Below, in pieces: positions 7,719 through 16,693 of a DNA stretch of 32,857 nt. The position numbers were made by a program, and so were the translations under genes. This stretch comes from a bacterium (lineage in GTDB: Bacteria; Chloroflexota; Dormibacteria; Aeolococcales; Bog-877). Numbering within the stretch: the stretch's first letter is position 1; every line of letters starts with the position of its first letter. The notes beneath the pieces were generated by a model that saw only the letters and a program-made list of their open reading frames with translations, searched no databases and was not told where the DNA came from. The stretch spans positions 1 through 32,857 of the forward strand of contig JAKATL010000034.1 in assembly GCA_021827985.1 (NCBI GenBank), in the 5' to 3' direction.

Positions 7719-9682
7719 GTTCGCCTGGTTTGGTCCCGCGAACGGCCGGGCTGGGGCTGAAGCCTGCCGCGCCGTAGGGCGTTGAGGTAGGCCACGTCCA
7801 GGCTGTGGACCGCCGGACCTCCCGCGGCGGCGTACCGGCTGCCGAGGGCGTGGAGGGCTTCTCCCAACTCCGTGCCCTCCGCCAGGGACTTGATCGCCTC
7901 CAGATCGGCTGGCGCGAACCCGGTCAGCCGGATGAGCTCCGCTTGGCGTCTCCCGTCCCCCAGGAGCTGGCGCCCGAGAAATTGCTCTCTCGTCTCCCGG
8001 CCGACCACCGTCGGCCACCTCCCGCCCACTCCCGGGACCGCACTCTCGAGCCTGGTGGCGAGGTCCTCCTCCGGCCTCCCGGGCAGGCCCAGGCCGTGGG
8101 CGGCCCTCCCACCCCAGCGGGAACCGTAGCGGCGGGCCTGGGGCAGGGCGGTGGTGGCCGCCAGAAGTGAGCCCCCGAGCACCGTGCCGGCGGACAGCTC
8201 GGCCAGGGCTCGGACCCGGTGGGTGGTGGACATCTCGCCGCGGCTGATGCGGCCCGGCACCTCGACCATGAGGAAGACCGTCACTGCGGCCAGCAGGCAC
8301 TTGGCGAACTGGTCACCGGGATTCCCGCTCCCCACTTCAGCAAGCAGGCCTCCCTGAGCTGCGGCGCAGTTCGAGTGCGCAGTGGGGGAGATGAAGGGAC
8401 AGGACCCGTGGGCAGCCACCGGGGCCAAGCCGGACACGGTGGAGACCACCGCCACGAACGCCAGGAAGATCAGGGTCTGGACGACCACCACGGCTGAGAG
8501 CGACGCGACCGTCGCCCAGTAGCGGTTGAAGAGGGCGCGGCCTCCCGGCAGCGCCAGCGCCACGAAGGCCAGGCTGGAGCAGGCAGCCAGGAGCGAGAGG
8601 ACGATGAATCGAGCCAGGTAGGTCAGGGCCAGCCACAGGCCGAGCCCGGTGAGGGCGGTGAAGGCCACCATCCCCATCAGCCCGTCCGGGACGTCGTAGC
8701 CGTTGCGGCCGTGGGGTCCCACCCCGGCCCAGACGTCGGTGAAGGTGGGCACCGTCCCCCAGTAGATGTCCGCATAGCGGCAATCGGAAGGGCTCTGGCC
8801 GCCCCCCGCCCGAGGCTCACCCGGCAGGGGAAGGACCCCCAACTGGAGAGCTCCGAGCGTGGAGCTACCGCTGCCCTCCAGGCAGTTCTGGCCCTGGTTG
8901 TTGTTGACCTGGTTGTCGGTGTTGGTGCAGAGGGGCTGACCGGGGGATGCGTCGCCGCGGTCGCAGTTGGCGTCATGGAGTGGGGGGCCGAAAAAGTTCT
9001 CGCTGCGGTCCAGGACCTCCTTGGTGAAGTCGGGATTGGACACCCCGATGCAATGCGACTGCGTGAAAGACCGGTCCATCCAGGGGTCGACCAGGACCTG
9101 CTGGCGCGGGCTCGGGCCCGGGAGCGAGAGATGGATGCCCGGGTGGATGATGGGACTGTCCTCCGGGCAGTAAGCGGTGACCGCGAGGACGGTCATCATG
9201 TCCAGCGGGGTGGTCCCCGAGCCGCCCAGCCGCTGGAAGGTGGCCTCCAGGATGCCCTGGGATACCCAGCTCCCCATGTCGATGACGCGTCCCGCAAGGT
9301 GCAGCGGAAGCCCGGCCCCCAGGACGGCGGCGGCGATCAGGCAGGGCACTATGCCGGCTCTCAGGTTCAGCTGCTGCCCGGCCATGAAGAGCGACACCTG
9401 GAGTGCGAAGGCGACCACGATCAGCGCCAGGGACAGGGGCTCGAGGACCGCGTTCATCTCCTGGACCCAGGGGATGCACCCGGCTGAACCGCACTGGTGC
9501 GCCGGCTCGCCGAGACTCCCGTCGTAGTTGTCCACCACCGGGTTGGTGCCCACCAGAGTGGTGATCAGGTGCCAGGGGCCCGAGGTCACGGCCCCGGTCA
9601 GGGGGTCGATATGGGCCGGGTCGGGACTCCCGTCGAGGCTGCCCATGATCGCCACTGGCCCCGAGACGAACGCATCGATCAC
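7715..9682 (-). CDS. VirB6/TrbL-like polytopic membrane channel protein
   Basis: A 655-residue protein with an N-terminal extracytoplasmic stretch, a first group of hydrophobic helices (about residues 80-145), a long polar Cys-containing loop (about 165-320) and a second helix group (about 335-510), then a soluble charged tail. This topology and its place between the pilin-like and PrgI/VirB4 genes match VirB6/TrbL/PrgH-type inner-membrane channel proteins. The loop contains several cysteines (YCPEDS, HCIGVS, NCDRGD, NCLEGS, DCRYAD), suggesting disulfides outside the cell. Start is GTG 9680-9682, directly abutting the TAG of the upstream small gene with no spacer. The family call rests on topology and context because this family diverges quickly. 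Confidence 0.8.
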   Translation of the reverse strand: MIDAFVSGPVAIMGSLDGSPDPAHIDPLTGAVTSGPWHLITTLVGTNPVVDNYDGSLGEPAHQCGSAGCIPWVQEMNAVLEPLSLALIVVAFALQVSLFMAGQQLNLRAGIVPCLIAAAVLGAGLPLHLAGRVIDMGSWVSQGILEATFQRLGGSGTTPLDMMTVLAVTAYCPEDSPIIHPGIHLSLPGPSPRQQVLVDPWMDRSFTQSHCIGVSNPDFTKEVLDRSENFFGPPLHDANCDRGDASPGQPLCTNTDNQVNNNQGQNCLEGSGSSTLGALQLGVLPLPGEPRAGGGQSPSDCRYADIYWGTVPTFTDVWAGVGPHGRNGYDVPDGLMGMVAFTALTGLGLWLALTYLARFIVLSLLAACSSLAFVALALPGGRALFNRYWATVASLSAVVVVQTLIFLAFVAVVSTVSGLAPVAAHGSCPFISPTAHSNCAAAQGGLLAEVGSGNPGDQFAKCLLAAVTVFLMVEVPGRISRGEMSTTHRVRALAELSAGTVLGGSLLAATTALPQARRYGSRWGGRAAHGLGLPGRPEEDLATRLESAVPGVGGRWPTVVGRETREQFLGRQLLGDGRRQAELIRLTGFAPADLEAIKSLAEGTELGEALHALGSRYAAAGGPAVHSLDVAYLNALRRGRLQPQPGRSRDQTRRT

Positions 9683-9847
9683 CTAGCAGAAGGGATCCGT
9701 TATCCCCCCGCACTGCTGGCTGTCGCTTCCGGCGGAGGCTGCCGCCGCGGGGGGAGTCAGGGTGGGCTGGGCGACGGTTGCCGGAGCGCTCCCGGCGGAG
9801 AGCAGGTGTCCGGCCAGGACGACCAGGGCGGCGGACGGCCGCCTCAG
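9683..9847 (-). CDS. Small exported Cys-ending peptide, apparent CTG start
   Basis: A 54-codon frame fills the gap between the pilin-like and TrbL-like genes exactly. It has no ATG, GTG or TTG near the junction, but a CTG at 9845-9847 overlaps the upstream TGA as CTGA, matching the NTGA overlaps (TTGA, ATGA) elsewhere in this operon. The TAG at 9683-9685 abuts the next GTG. The product starts with RR, then a hydrophobic core (AALVVLAGHLLSAGSAPA) and a plausible signal-peptidase site near ATVA|Q. About 28 mature residues would remain, ending SDSQQCGGITDPFC with two cysteines, one C-terminal. I know no family for it. It could be a pilus minor subunit, a signalling peptide or a structural cap. 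The start codon is inferred, not proven. Confidence 0.5.
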   Translation of the reverse strand: MRRPSAALVVLAGHLLSAGSAPATVAQPTLTPPAAAASAGSDSQQCGGITDPFC

Positions 9848-10131
9848 GGGCCGCTCGCCGAACAGGTTGCGGTGGCGCAGGCGGTGTTGCTGCCGGTCAG
9901 CCCCTCGACGAAGGTCAGGATGGCTCCTTCGTTCACCAGCAAAAGCACGCCCAGGAGGACGGTCACCAGGCCCTGAATGGCGGCCGCCCGGCGCTGGCTG
10001 TTGTCGAGCGACGTCATGTAGCGGATCGCCGCGAAGCTGAGGCATAGGACCGCGACCGCCCCCAGGGCCAGGGTGGTGACCGTGTGGATGAGGTTGTTGA
10101 GTCCGGTCGCGAAGGTCGCCAGCTCGGTCAA
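9844..10131 (-). CDS. VirB2/TrbC-like pilin or two-helix membrane subunit
   Basis: A 95-residue protein with TTG start (10129-10131) overlapping the coupling-protein stop as TTGA. Two hydrophobic segments (VTTLALGAVAVLCLSFAAIRYM and IQGLVTVLLGVLLLVNEGAILTFV) are linked by a short polar loop DNSQRRAAA. This is the VirB2/TrbC fold pattern, also seen in the small second gene of Gram-positive T4SS operons. The C-terminus carries two cysteines (NTACATATCSAS). There is no obvious cleavable signal, so it may remain a membrane channel subunit rather than form a long pilus. The stop overlaps the CTG of the following small gene. Confidence 0.75.
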   Translation of the reverse strand: MTELATFATGLNNLIHTVTTLALGAVAVLCLSFAAIRYMTSLDNSQRRAAAIQGLVTVLLGVLLLVNEGAILTFVEGLTGSNTACATATCSASGP

Positions 10132-11681
10132 CGAGGGTCACCCTGGGGCTGAGCCCAGGCCATCGGACGCGGCCCATCTGCAATGGCAATGGGACGGCCC
10201 TTAGCCGCTCGGGGTAAGCGCTCCACGGCCACCCCTGTGCCGGCCACTGCTCGCATCCGGCGGTCGGCATACCAGGGGAGCTGGCGGACAAGTGCCGGGT
10301 GGTCGCTCCCCCGAAGGATCAGGGCCCGCCCGCGCCGGAGCCGCCTGATCTCATCCGGTGGCAGATGCGGGTGGGCCTGCACAGGGTGACCGCCGTCCGC
10401 GGAGTGCAGGGTGGCCGAGCCGACCAGCCGGCTGGCCTTCTCCAGCAGATCTACCTCGGAGATGCCGGGCAGGAGGAGCTTCGTCCGGCAGTTGGCCCAG
10501 AGTGCGGTCACCGACTCCGCCCCGTAGAGGGTCGAGACCGACGCGAGGTCCTGGGCCAGCAGCACCAGTCGCACCCCCTGGGTGCGGCCCAGCTGCACCA
10601 GCGAGGGCAGCTCGGGCAGGGCCGTCAGCTGGGCGAACTCGTCCAGGACGAAGAGCACCGGGAGCGGCGGCGGGCTGGCGTACACCGCCCGCCAGCAGGC
10701 GGAAAGCAGGGCGCTGAGCAGTCCCCGCAGCAGGGGGGCGTCGGTGGGGCTGACCACGCAGTAGAGGCTGTTCAGCTGACCGCTCGCCAAAGAGCGCGGA
10801 TCGAAGGTGCTCCGGGCGGTGGTCCGAGCCACCTGATCGCTGCCGAACACCCCCAATTTGGACACCAGGGTGGCGACAACCCCCATGGCCGTGCGGTCTC
10901 CGCCGCTCAGTGCGCCCTGGACCAGCTGCCGGGCCAGCGGATGGCTGAGCTCCTCGACCACCTCCTCCGCCGGGACCTGCTGCAGTAGGGCCAGGACGTC
11001 ACTCAGGGTCAGGCCTGAAGCGGAGGCCTCCACCAGCAGCCCGTGCAGCAGCTGAAGCGCCAGGTCGTGCCAGAACGGTTCACGCTCCGGCGGGCGGCCG
11101 AGAAGGAAGCCGGCGCTGCGCAGTGCGTCGTCCGAGCTGGAGATGGCGCTGATGGGGTTCCAGCCATCCCCGGGCTCCATGAGGGGGGCGAAGACGGCGG
11201 CTCGCCCTCGCCGCTCCCGGGCCATCAGGGTCCGGGCCAGCAGCTCCCCCTTGGGGTCCGTGACCACCACCGGGCCGGGCCACTCGAGGATCGCGGGAAT
11301 CGCTAGCGAGCTGGACTTCCCCGACCCGGTGGGGCCGAGCGCCAACAGATGCTCGTCCTCCGGCAGTCGCAGGGTCACTGGCCCGATACGCCCCAACCGG
11401 ACGCGTGCCCCGCCCCCATGCCAGAGCCGGCGGAGCTCAAGAAGGCGGGCGGTGCGTGCCCCACCCAGCAACCCCGGGTGCAGGGAGGAGCGTGGACGGC
11501 CCAGCCAAGTGAGCGCCCCAGCGGCCAACACCACCCCGAGGGTAGCCGCCAGGCCGGTCAGCCGCGTCCCCGTCGGTGGGCCGCCCACGACCCCCTCGCG
11601 CATCGCGCCGGCCACCACCGCCGCTCCCACCACCGCGGCCGGAGCCAGCAGCCAGAGCAGCTCCTCCTGCCTCTTATCCAC
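10128..11681 (-). CDS. VirD4/TraG-type coupling ATPase (T4CP)
   Basis: First gene of the operon, 517 residues. Two N-terminal transmembrane segments (about residues 10-28 and 42-60) precede a TraG/VirD4 motor domain. Walker A is GPTGSGKS (116-123), followed by VVVTDPKGELL. Walker B is PVLFVLDEFAQL (about 341-352), and the later RTQGVRLVLLAQDLASV is the usual Gln-containing motif. Coupling proteins bring substrates, DNA-protein or protein, to the channel. The GTG at 11679-11681 lies in GTGGATAAGAGG. No relaxase gene accompanies it in the window, which is unusual for a conjugative coupling protein and leaves protein export as an option. Confidence 0.93.
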   Translation of the reverse strand: MDKRQEELLWLLAPAAVVGAAVVAGAMREGVVGGPPTGTRLTGLAATLGVVLAAGALTWLGRPRSSLHPGLLGGARTARLLELRRLWHGGGARVRLGRIGPVTLRLPEDEHLLALGPTGSGKSSSLAIPAILEWPGPVVVTDPKGELLARTLMARERRGRAAVFAPLMEPGDGWNPISAISSSDDALRSAGFLLGRPPEREPFWHDLALQLLHGLLVEASASGLTLSDVLALLQQVPAEEVVEELSHPLARQLVQGALSGGDRTAMGVVATLVSKLGVFGSDQVARTTARSTFDPRSLASGQLNSLYCVVSPTDAPLLRGLLSALLSACWRAVYASPPPLPVLFVLDEFAQLTALPELPSLVQLGRTQGVRLVLLAQDLASVSTLYGAESVTALWANCRTKLLLPGISEVDLLEKASRLVGSATLHSADGGHPVQAHPHLPPDEIRRLRRGRALILRGSDHPALVRQLPWYADRRMRAVAGTGVAVERLPRAAKGRPIAIADGPRPMAWAQPQGDPR

Positions 11682-11715
11682 CGCCCGGTGAGTCCGTCCA
11701 GCTCCCTCCGAGGGG

Positions 11716-11758
11716 CGCAGCTGGGGGCTGCGACGGCGCCGTCGCCGGGCGCGCCCGG
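11716..11758. promoter_or_regulatory. Hairpin plus two back-to-back perfect 14-bp palindromes
   Basis: In the 152-bp gap between the T4CP start (11681) and the response-regulator start (11834): CGCAGC-TGGGG-GCTGCG at 11716-11732, then CGACGGCGCCGTCG at 11731-11744 and CCGGGCGCGCCCGG at 11745-11758, both perfect and directly adjacent. They sit at the 5' end of the secretion operon. They could be operators, an extruded structure, an early transcription attenuator for the T4CP leader, or an oriT-like site. High GC raises the chance of such palindromes, so this is suggestive only. Confidence 0.45.
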
Positions 11759-11762
11759 GCCG

Positions 11763-11797
11763 TTACAGGAATTTGCCGGACTGCTTCAGGAACTTGC
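11763..11797 (+). repeat. Two 14-bp direct repeats in phase (21-bp offset)
   Basis: TTACAGGAATTTGC (11763-11776) and CTTCAGGAACTTGC (11784-11797) agree at 11 of 14 positions, and their starts are 21 bp apart, about two DNA turns. Both are less GC-rich than the surroundings. They lie 37-71 bp upstream of the response-regulator ATG and on the same side of the divergent region as the palindromes, so they resemble a tandem activator or repressor site. The regulator is unknown; the adjacent response regulator has no DNA-binding domain. Confidence 0.4.
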
Positions 11798-11820
11798 ACA
11801 AGCGGGCCTGCTCCGGGACC

Positions 11821-11826
11821 TAGACT
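11821..11826 (+). promoter_or_regulatory. Probable -10 element TAGACT for a leaderless response-regulator mRNA
   Basis: TAGACT fits the TANNNT -10 pattern and ends 7 nt before the ATG at 11834, with no ribosome binding site between. That spacing places the transcript start at or next to the ATG, the arrangement of leaderless genes common in Actinomycetota and related phyla. No good -35 hexamer is at the normal distance; the 21-bp-spaced repeats upstream may replace it. Confidence 0.4.
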
Positions 11827-11833
11827 GCGCCCG

Positions 11834-12307
11834 ATGCCCCGTTCTCCCCTCGCCTCCACCCGTCACCAGGGGGCGAGGAACATTCTGGTCGCCGACCGCG
11901 ACCTCCGGTCTCGCACCGCCACCTCGGCGATCTTGCGCCGTCTGGGATTCGAGGTGGCCGAGGCGGAGTCGCCCCGCTCGGCGCTCGCCCAGGCCCGCTC
12001 CGGACCCTACTCCTGCGCCATCCTTGACCTGAACATCTCGGAGGCAGGGGCTTTCGACCTCTGCCGCCGGCTGCTCTCGGCTCCGGGCTGGAGCTGGACC
12101 CCGGTGATCTTCACCAGCTCGCGTCCTCCCGAGCCCGAGCAGAGGGACACGCTGCAGCAGGGCGGATTCACCTTCCTGCTCAAGCCGTTCCGCTCCGGGC
12201 AGCTCCTCTCAGCCGTGGGCGACGCCCTGGCCGCCACCACGCCCCTGCGTGAATCCCGGCCGGATCGGCGGCGGGCACTCTCCACCGTCGAGGCCGCCAC
12301 CGCCTGA
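11834..12307 (+). CDS. Single-domain response regulator (receiver only)
   Basis: A 157-residue CheY-like receiver without an output domain. The phosphorylation site is D65 in CAILDLNISE, the acidic pair is at D21/D23 in ILVADRDL, the switch Thr/Ser in VIFTSS (T94/S95) and the conserved lysine in FLLKPF (K117). The C-terminal 25 residues are Arg/Ala-rich and probably disordered. ATG 11834 is chosen because the receiver fold begins a few residues later; upstream in-frame sequence is Pro/Arg-rich shadow. It is divergent from the secretion operon and convergent with the penicillin-binding protein gene (12 bp between stops). No histidine kinase is in the window. Output must go through a partner protein. 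Confidence 0.88.
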   Translation: MPRSPLASTRHQGARNILVADRDLRSRTATSAILRRLGFEVAEAESPRSALAQARSGPYSCAILDLNISEAGAFDLCRRLLSAPGWSWTPVIFTSSRPPEPEQRDTLQQGGFTFLLKPFRSGQLLSAVGDALAATTPLRESRPDRRRALSTVEAATA

Positions 12308-12319
12308 CCGGGCCGGCAC

Positions 12320-14470
12320 CTAGCCCCCGGGACCCGGGACCTGCGGCAACCCCGAAGGCGAAGGGATGGATGACGGTGAGGGGGAGGCTGTGGGGGTCGG
12401 AGGCGTGCTGGGGGTGACGACCGCGGTGGGGGTGGGGGTGGGGGTGGGGGTGGGTGACGGGGTCAGGGTGCCGCCCCCGAGCACCTTGCTCGACGGTCCG
12501 GTCCCCGGCAGGTAGTAGTCAACCTGACCGTTCACGGTGCGGCTCACCAGGCCCTGCGGGGGTGTGTACCACTGGTTGGGCACCCCCGCCAGAGCGGCCT
12601 CCATGAACTGGTTCCAGAGGGAGGCGGCGCCACTGATGCCGTTCAGCCCACCACCGTACATGGGGGCGTCGTTGGCGTTTCCAACCCAGTCTGCCCCTAC
12701 CAGCTGAGGCGTCCAGCCCACAGCCAGGTTGTCACGATAACTGTTGGAGGTCCCGGTCTTGATCGCCGCCGTGTGCCCCGGCAGGATCAGGGGGGTGTCC
12801 GGTCCGAAGGCCAGGAGCCGGTTGGAGTTACGGGAGAGGATGGTGTTCATGATGTAGGCGACCTGGGGGGACAGCACCTGGGTGGCGGCGGTCGGAGCCT
12901 GATAGAGGATCTGCCCCGTCTGACTCTCCACCGTGTTCACGAAGTGGGCCGGGTGCAGCACCCCCTGGGAGGCGAAAACCGACCCGGCCTGGGCCAGTTC
13001 CCAGAGGGGAATGGGATAGGCCCCTAAGGTCATGCTCGGCCCGTACGAGGAGTTCGGTCCGTTCAGGGTTGTCACCCCCATCGCTCGCGCGGTGGCGAGG
13101 ATCTGCGGGATACCGGTGGCGAGCTCGACCCGGACCGCCGGCACATTGAGCGAATTGCCCAGTGCCACCTGGATCGGCACCACGCCGGCATAGGTCCCCT
13201 CGTAGTCGTGCACCACGAAGCGTCCACCGCCCGGCCCGCCGGTGGGAAGGCTGTAGGGACTGTCCAGAACCGGGGTGGTCATGGTGACCTCGTGGTCCGC
13301 GATGGCCGTGGAGTAGGTGAAGAGCTTGAAGGTCGAACCCGGCTGCCGGGCCACCGCCGCCATGTCGATCTGCCCTCCCGGCACGCTGGGCCCGGCACCG
13401 CCGACCCAGACCTCGATCTGCCCGGTGGCGGGAGCTTCAGCCACCAACGCGCCGTCGGTCATGTGCATCGCCTGGTGCCTGGTGATGTCCGCCGTCACCA
13501 GCTGCTGCGCCTTCTGGTTCAGGGCCACGTTCAGGCTGGTGTAGACCCGCAGCCCCATGGTGGCGTAGCCCGAGCCGAAGTGCTGCTGCAGCCATACGCG
13601 CACCTGGTCGACGAAGTAAGGCGCGTTGTCCACCGGGGCCTCGCTGCCCGAGCCCAGGGTGGGCGGCTTGGCCAGCACCGCCGCCGCTTCCTGGGCGGGA
13701 AGCACCCCGTACTTGACCATGGCGGCCACCACGGCCTGCTGGCGAAGGCGCGCCCCCGCCATGTTGCTGAAGGGGTCGAGGTAGGACGGTGCCGGCAGGA
13801 GACCGGCGAGCAGGGTGGCCTCGGGGAGGGTGAGCTGCGCGGCGCTCACCCCGAAGTAGGTCTCGGCGGCGGCCTGGATCCCGGTCGCTCCCTGTCCGAA
13901 GTAGGCGTCGTTCAGGTAGTCGTCCAGGATCTGGCTGCGGCTGAGGTGCGAGGCGAGCTCGTTCCCGTAGAGGATCTCCTTGACCTTGTAGGTGATCGAC
14001 TTGTTGTCGGTGAGGTAGAGGAGCTTGGCCACCTGCTCCGGGATGGTGCTGGCGCCCTGGGCGGCACTGTGATGAAGCAGGTCATAGACCCCGGCCTCCA
14101 CGATCCGCCCGACGTCGAAGCTCGGCGCCGTCCAGAAGCTGTGGTCCTCGATAGCGACCACCGCCCTCTGCATCGCCGGGGCGATCTGGTCCAGCGGCAC
14201 CGGGATCCGGCTGGTGCCGGAGGGATGGAGGTCCGCCACCAGCTGGTTGCCCTGGCCGTACACGACGGTGTCCGTGGGGAGCTGCCGGGGAGGCGGCAGA
14301 GAGCTGTAGGCCCGGGCCAGCGCCGTCGTGGGCACCGCCAGCGCAACCACCGCCACCAGCACACCCATGAGCGCCAGACCCATGATCTGCCGGCCGTGGG
14401 GAGCCGCGGCACCGCCACGCCGACGGCCCCGGCGCGGTCGCTGGCGGGACTCGGGATTCAGTTCACGCAT
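12320..14470 (-). CDS. Class A penicillin-binding protein (transglycosylase/transpeptidase, PBP1A family)
   Basis: Membrane-anchored bifunctional peptidoglycan polymerase of 716 residues. The N-terminus is very basic (RQRPRRGRRRGG) before a transmembrane helix at about 29-52. The GT51 transglycosylase domain has its catalytic Glu in VAIEDHSFW (E108) and STIPEQVAKLLYL (141-153). The transpeptidase domain has STFK (S379), SLN (440-442) and KTGTSN (571-576), all intact. After residue about 668 comes a Pro/Thr/Ser tail, PSPTPTPTPTPT-like, about 48 residues long. Start ATG 14468-14470 is chosen because the in-frame sequence before it is not protein-like. It is divergent from the 14722 gene with 251 bp between; I see no clear promoter in that gap. 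Confidence 0.95.
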   Translation of the reverse strand: MRELNPESRQRPRRGRRRGGAAAPHGRQIMGLALMGVLVAVVALAVPTTALARAYSSLPPPRQLPTDTVVYGQGNQLVADLHPSGTSRIPVPLDQIAPAMQRAVVAIEDHSFWTAPSFDVGRIVEAGVYDLLHHSAAQGASTIPEQVAKLLYLTDNKSITYKVKEILYGNELASHLSRSQILDDYLNDAYFGQGATGIQAAAETYFGVSAAQLTLPEATLLAGLLPAPSYLDPFSNMAGARLRQQAVVAAMVKYGVLPAQEAAAVLAKPPTLGSGSEAPVDNAPYFVDQVRVWLQQHFGSGYATMGLRVYTSLNVALNQKAQQLVTADITRHQAMHMTDGALVAEAPATGQIEVWVGGAGPSVPGGQIDMAAVARQPGSTFKLFTYSTAIADHEVTMTTPVLDSPYSLPTGGPGGGRFVVHDYEGTYAGVVPIQVALGNSLNVPAVRVELATGIPQILATARAMGVTTLNGPNSSYGPSMTLGAYPIPLWELAQAGSVFASQGVLHPAHFVNTVESQTGQILYQAPTAATQVLSPQVAYIMNTILSRNSNRLLAFGPDTPLILPGHTAAIKTGTSNSYRDNLAVGWTPQLVGADWVGNANDAPMYGGGLNGISGAASLWNQFMEAALAGVPNQWYTPPQGLVSRTVNGQVDYYLPGTGPSSKVLGGGTLTPSPTPTPTPTPTAVVTPSTPPTPTASPSPSSIPSPSGLPQVPGPGG
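12427..12454 (+). repeat. TGGGGG hexamer tandem repeat, G-quadruplex-prone
   Basis: Four exact TGGGGG units followed by TGGG on the plus strand, within the C-terminal tail codons of the penicillin-binding protein (read on the minus strand as ACC-CCC, Thr-Pro). Five G-runs of three or more with one-base T spacers meet the usual G-quadruplex pattern on the template strand. The tract is prone to slippage in units of two codons, which would alter tail length without frameshift. Confidence 0.75.
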
Positions 14471-14721
14471 GATGTCGGTTGGGCGCGGCGCGGGGCCAGG
14501 GTCCCGAGTTCTTGCCGGGACCGGCCAGGCGGGGGAGGCGCACTTCACGCGCCGCGCCCACCTCTGCAACGCCCAGCGGAGCGGTTTGGTTTCCCCAGTC
14601 TCGGCGTGGCCCTCTCGGGGCGCGGCGCCCGGGCATCGGTGCTGGCTGTCGGCCCCTCCCGGGCCTCTGCTCCGGACCGGCTGACGCCCCGCCGGTGGAT
14701 CTGCCAGTCTAGAGGCTCCGA

Positions 14722-15264
14722 ATGAGCAGCATGCCACCCTTCGAGGAGCGCCGGGAGCTCCCGGTGCAGCCCTCCCAGATGCCCTACCTGCGGCCGCCCA
14801 CGCCGCGGGCGAACTGGAGGTTCACAGGGCTGGCACTCGGGGGTCTGGGCCTGCTGGCGGTCCTCCGGTTGGTCGTCTCCCACCCGGCGCCCGCCCCCTC
14901 CCATGCCTCGCCACAGGCTGCGGTCGCCGGCTACCTCAAGGCCGCCGTCGCCGGCTCCCAGGCCGGTCTGGAGTCGTACCTGGCCCCCAGGGACCGCCGG
15001 GGGGCCGCTGCCATGCTCAGCGCTCTCCGCGCCGACCGGGTGCGCCTGGTCTCCCCCTCGATCGGTCCGACTAGCGTGCAAGGGGCCACGGCCCAGGTCG
15101 AGGTGGCGCTGGAGGTCTGCTACCGGAAAACCCCCGGAGCACCGTACACCTGCGAGCTTCTGAGCCATGAGCCGTTGGGACTCTCCTCGGAGATCCTGTG
15201 CCAGGACCTGGCCGGGCGCTGGTACGTGACGACCCTTCTGAAGCCGTCGCCGCTGTCTGGCTAG
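14722..15264 (+). CDS. Membrane-anchored hypothetical protein with C-terminal extracytoplasmic domain
   Basis: A 180-residue protein with a Pro-rich cytoplasmic N-terminus (residues 1-31), one transmembrane helix (about 35-53) and an outside domain of about 120 residues. The outer domain starts with SPQAAVAGYLKAAVAGSQAGLESYLAPRDR, helical and reminiscent of Mce-associated or NTF2-like membrane proteins, then beta-rich strands with three cysteines (VCYRK, YTCELL, EILCQD). The ending DLAGRWYVTTLLKP is typical of NTF2/lumazine-like folds. That fold call is inference. ATG 14722 is the first in-frame start; the mRNA leader has no clear ribosome binding site. It is divergent from the PBP gene, so a role in wall biology is possible, and convergent with fumC. 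Confidence 0.75.
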   Translation: MSSMPPFEERRELPVQPSQMPYLRPPTPRANWRFTGLALGGLGLLAVLRLVVSHPAPAPSHASPQAAVAGYLKAAVAGSQAGLESYLAPRDRRGAAAMLSALRADRVRLVSPSIGPTSVQGATAQVEVALEVCYRKTPGAPYTCELLSHEPLGLSSEILCQDLAGRWYVTTLLKPSPLSG

Positions 15265-15275
15265 GGACGAGGCGC

Positions 15276-16691
<1,416 letters not shown>

Positions 16692-16693
16692 GG

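Noticed and set aside
11682..11833. A true conjugative origin of transfer
   Set aside because: Palindromes fit loosely, but with no relaxase gene and no known nic consensus the claim would be unsupported; kept only as a possibility.
13208..14725. A 505-codon plus-strand frame opposite the penicillin-binding protein
   Set aside because: Antisense to conserved GT51 and transpeptidase motifs; His/Arg/Gly/Val-rich without a domain.
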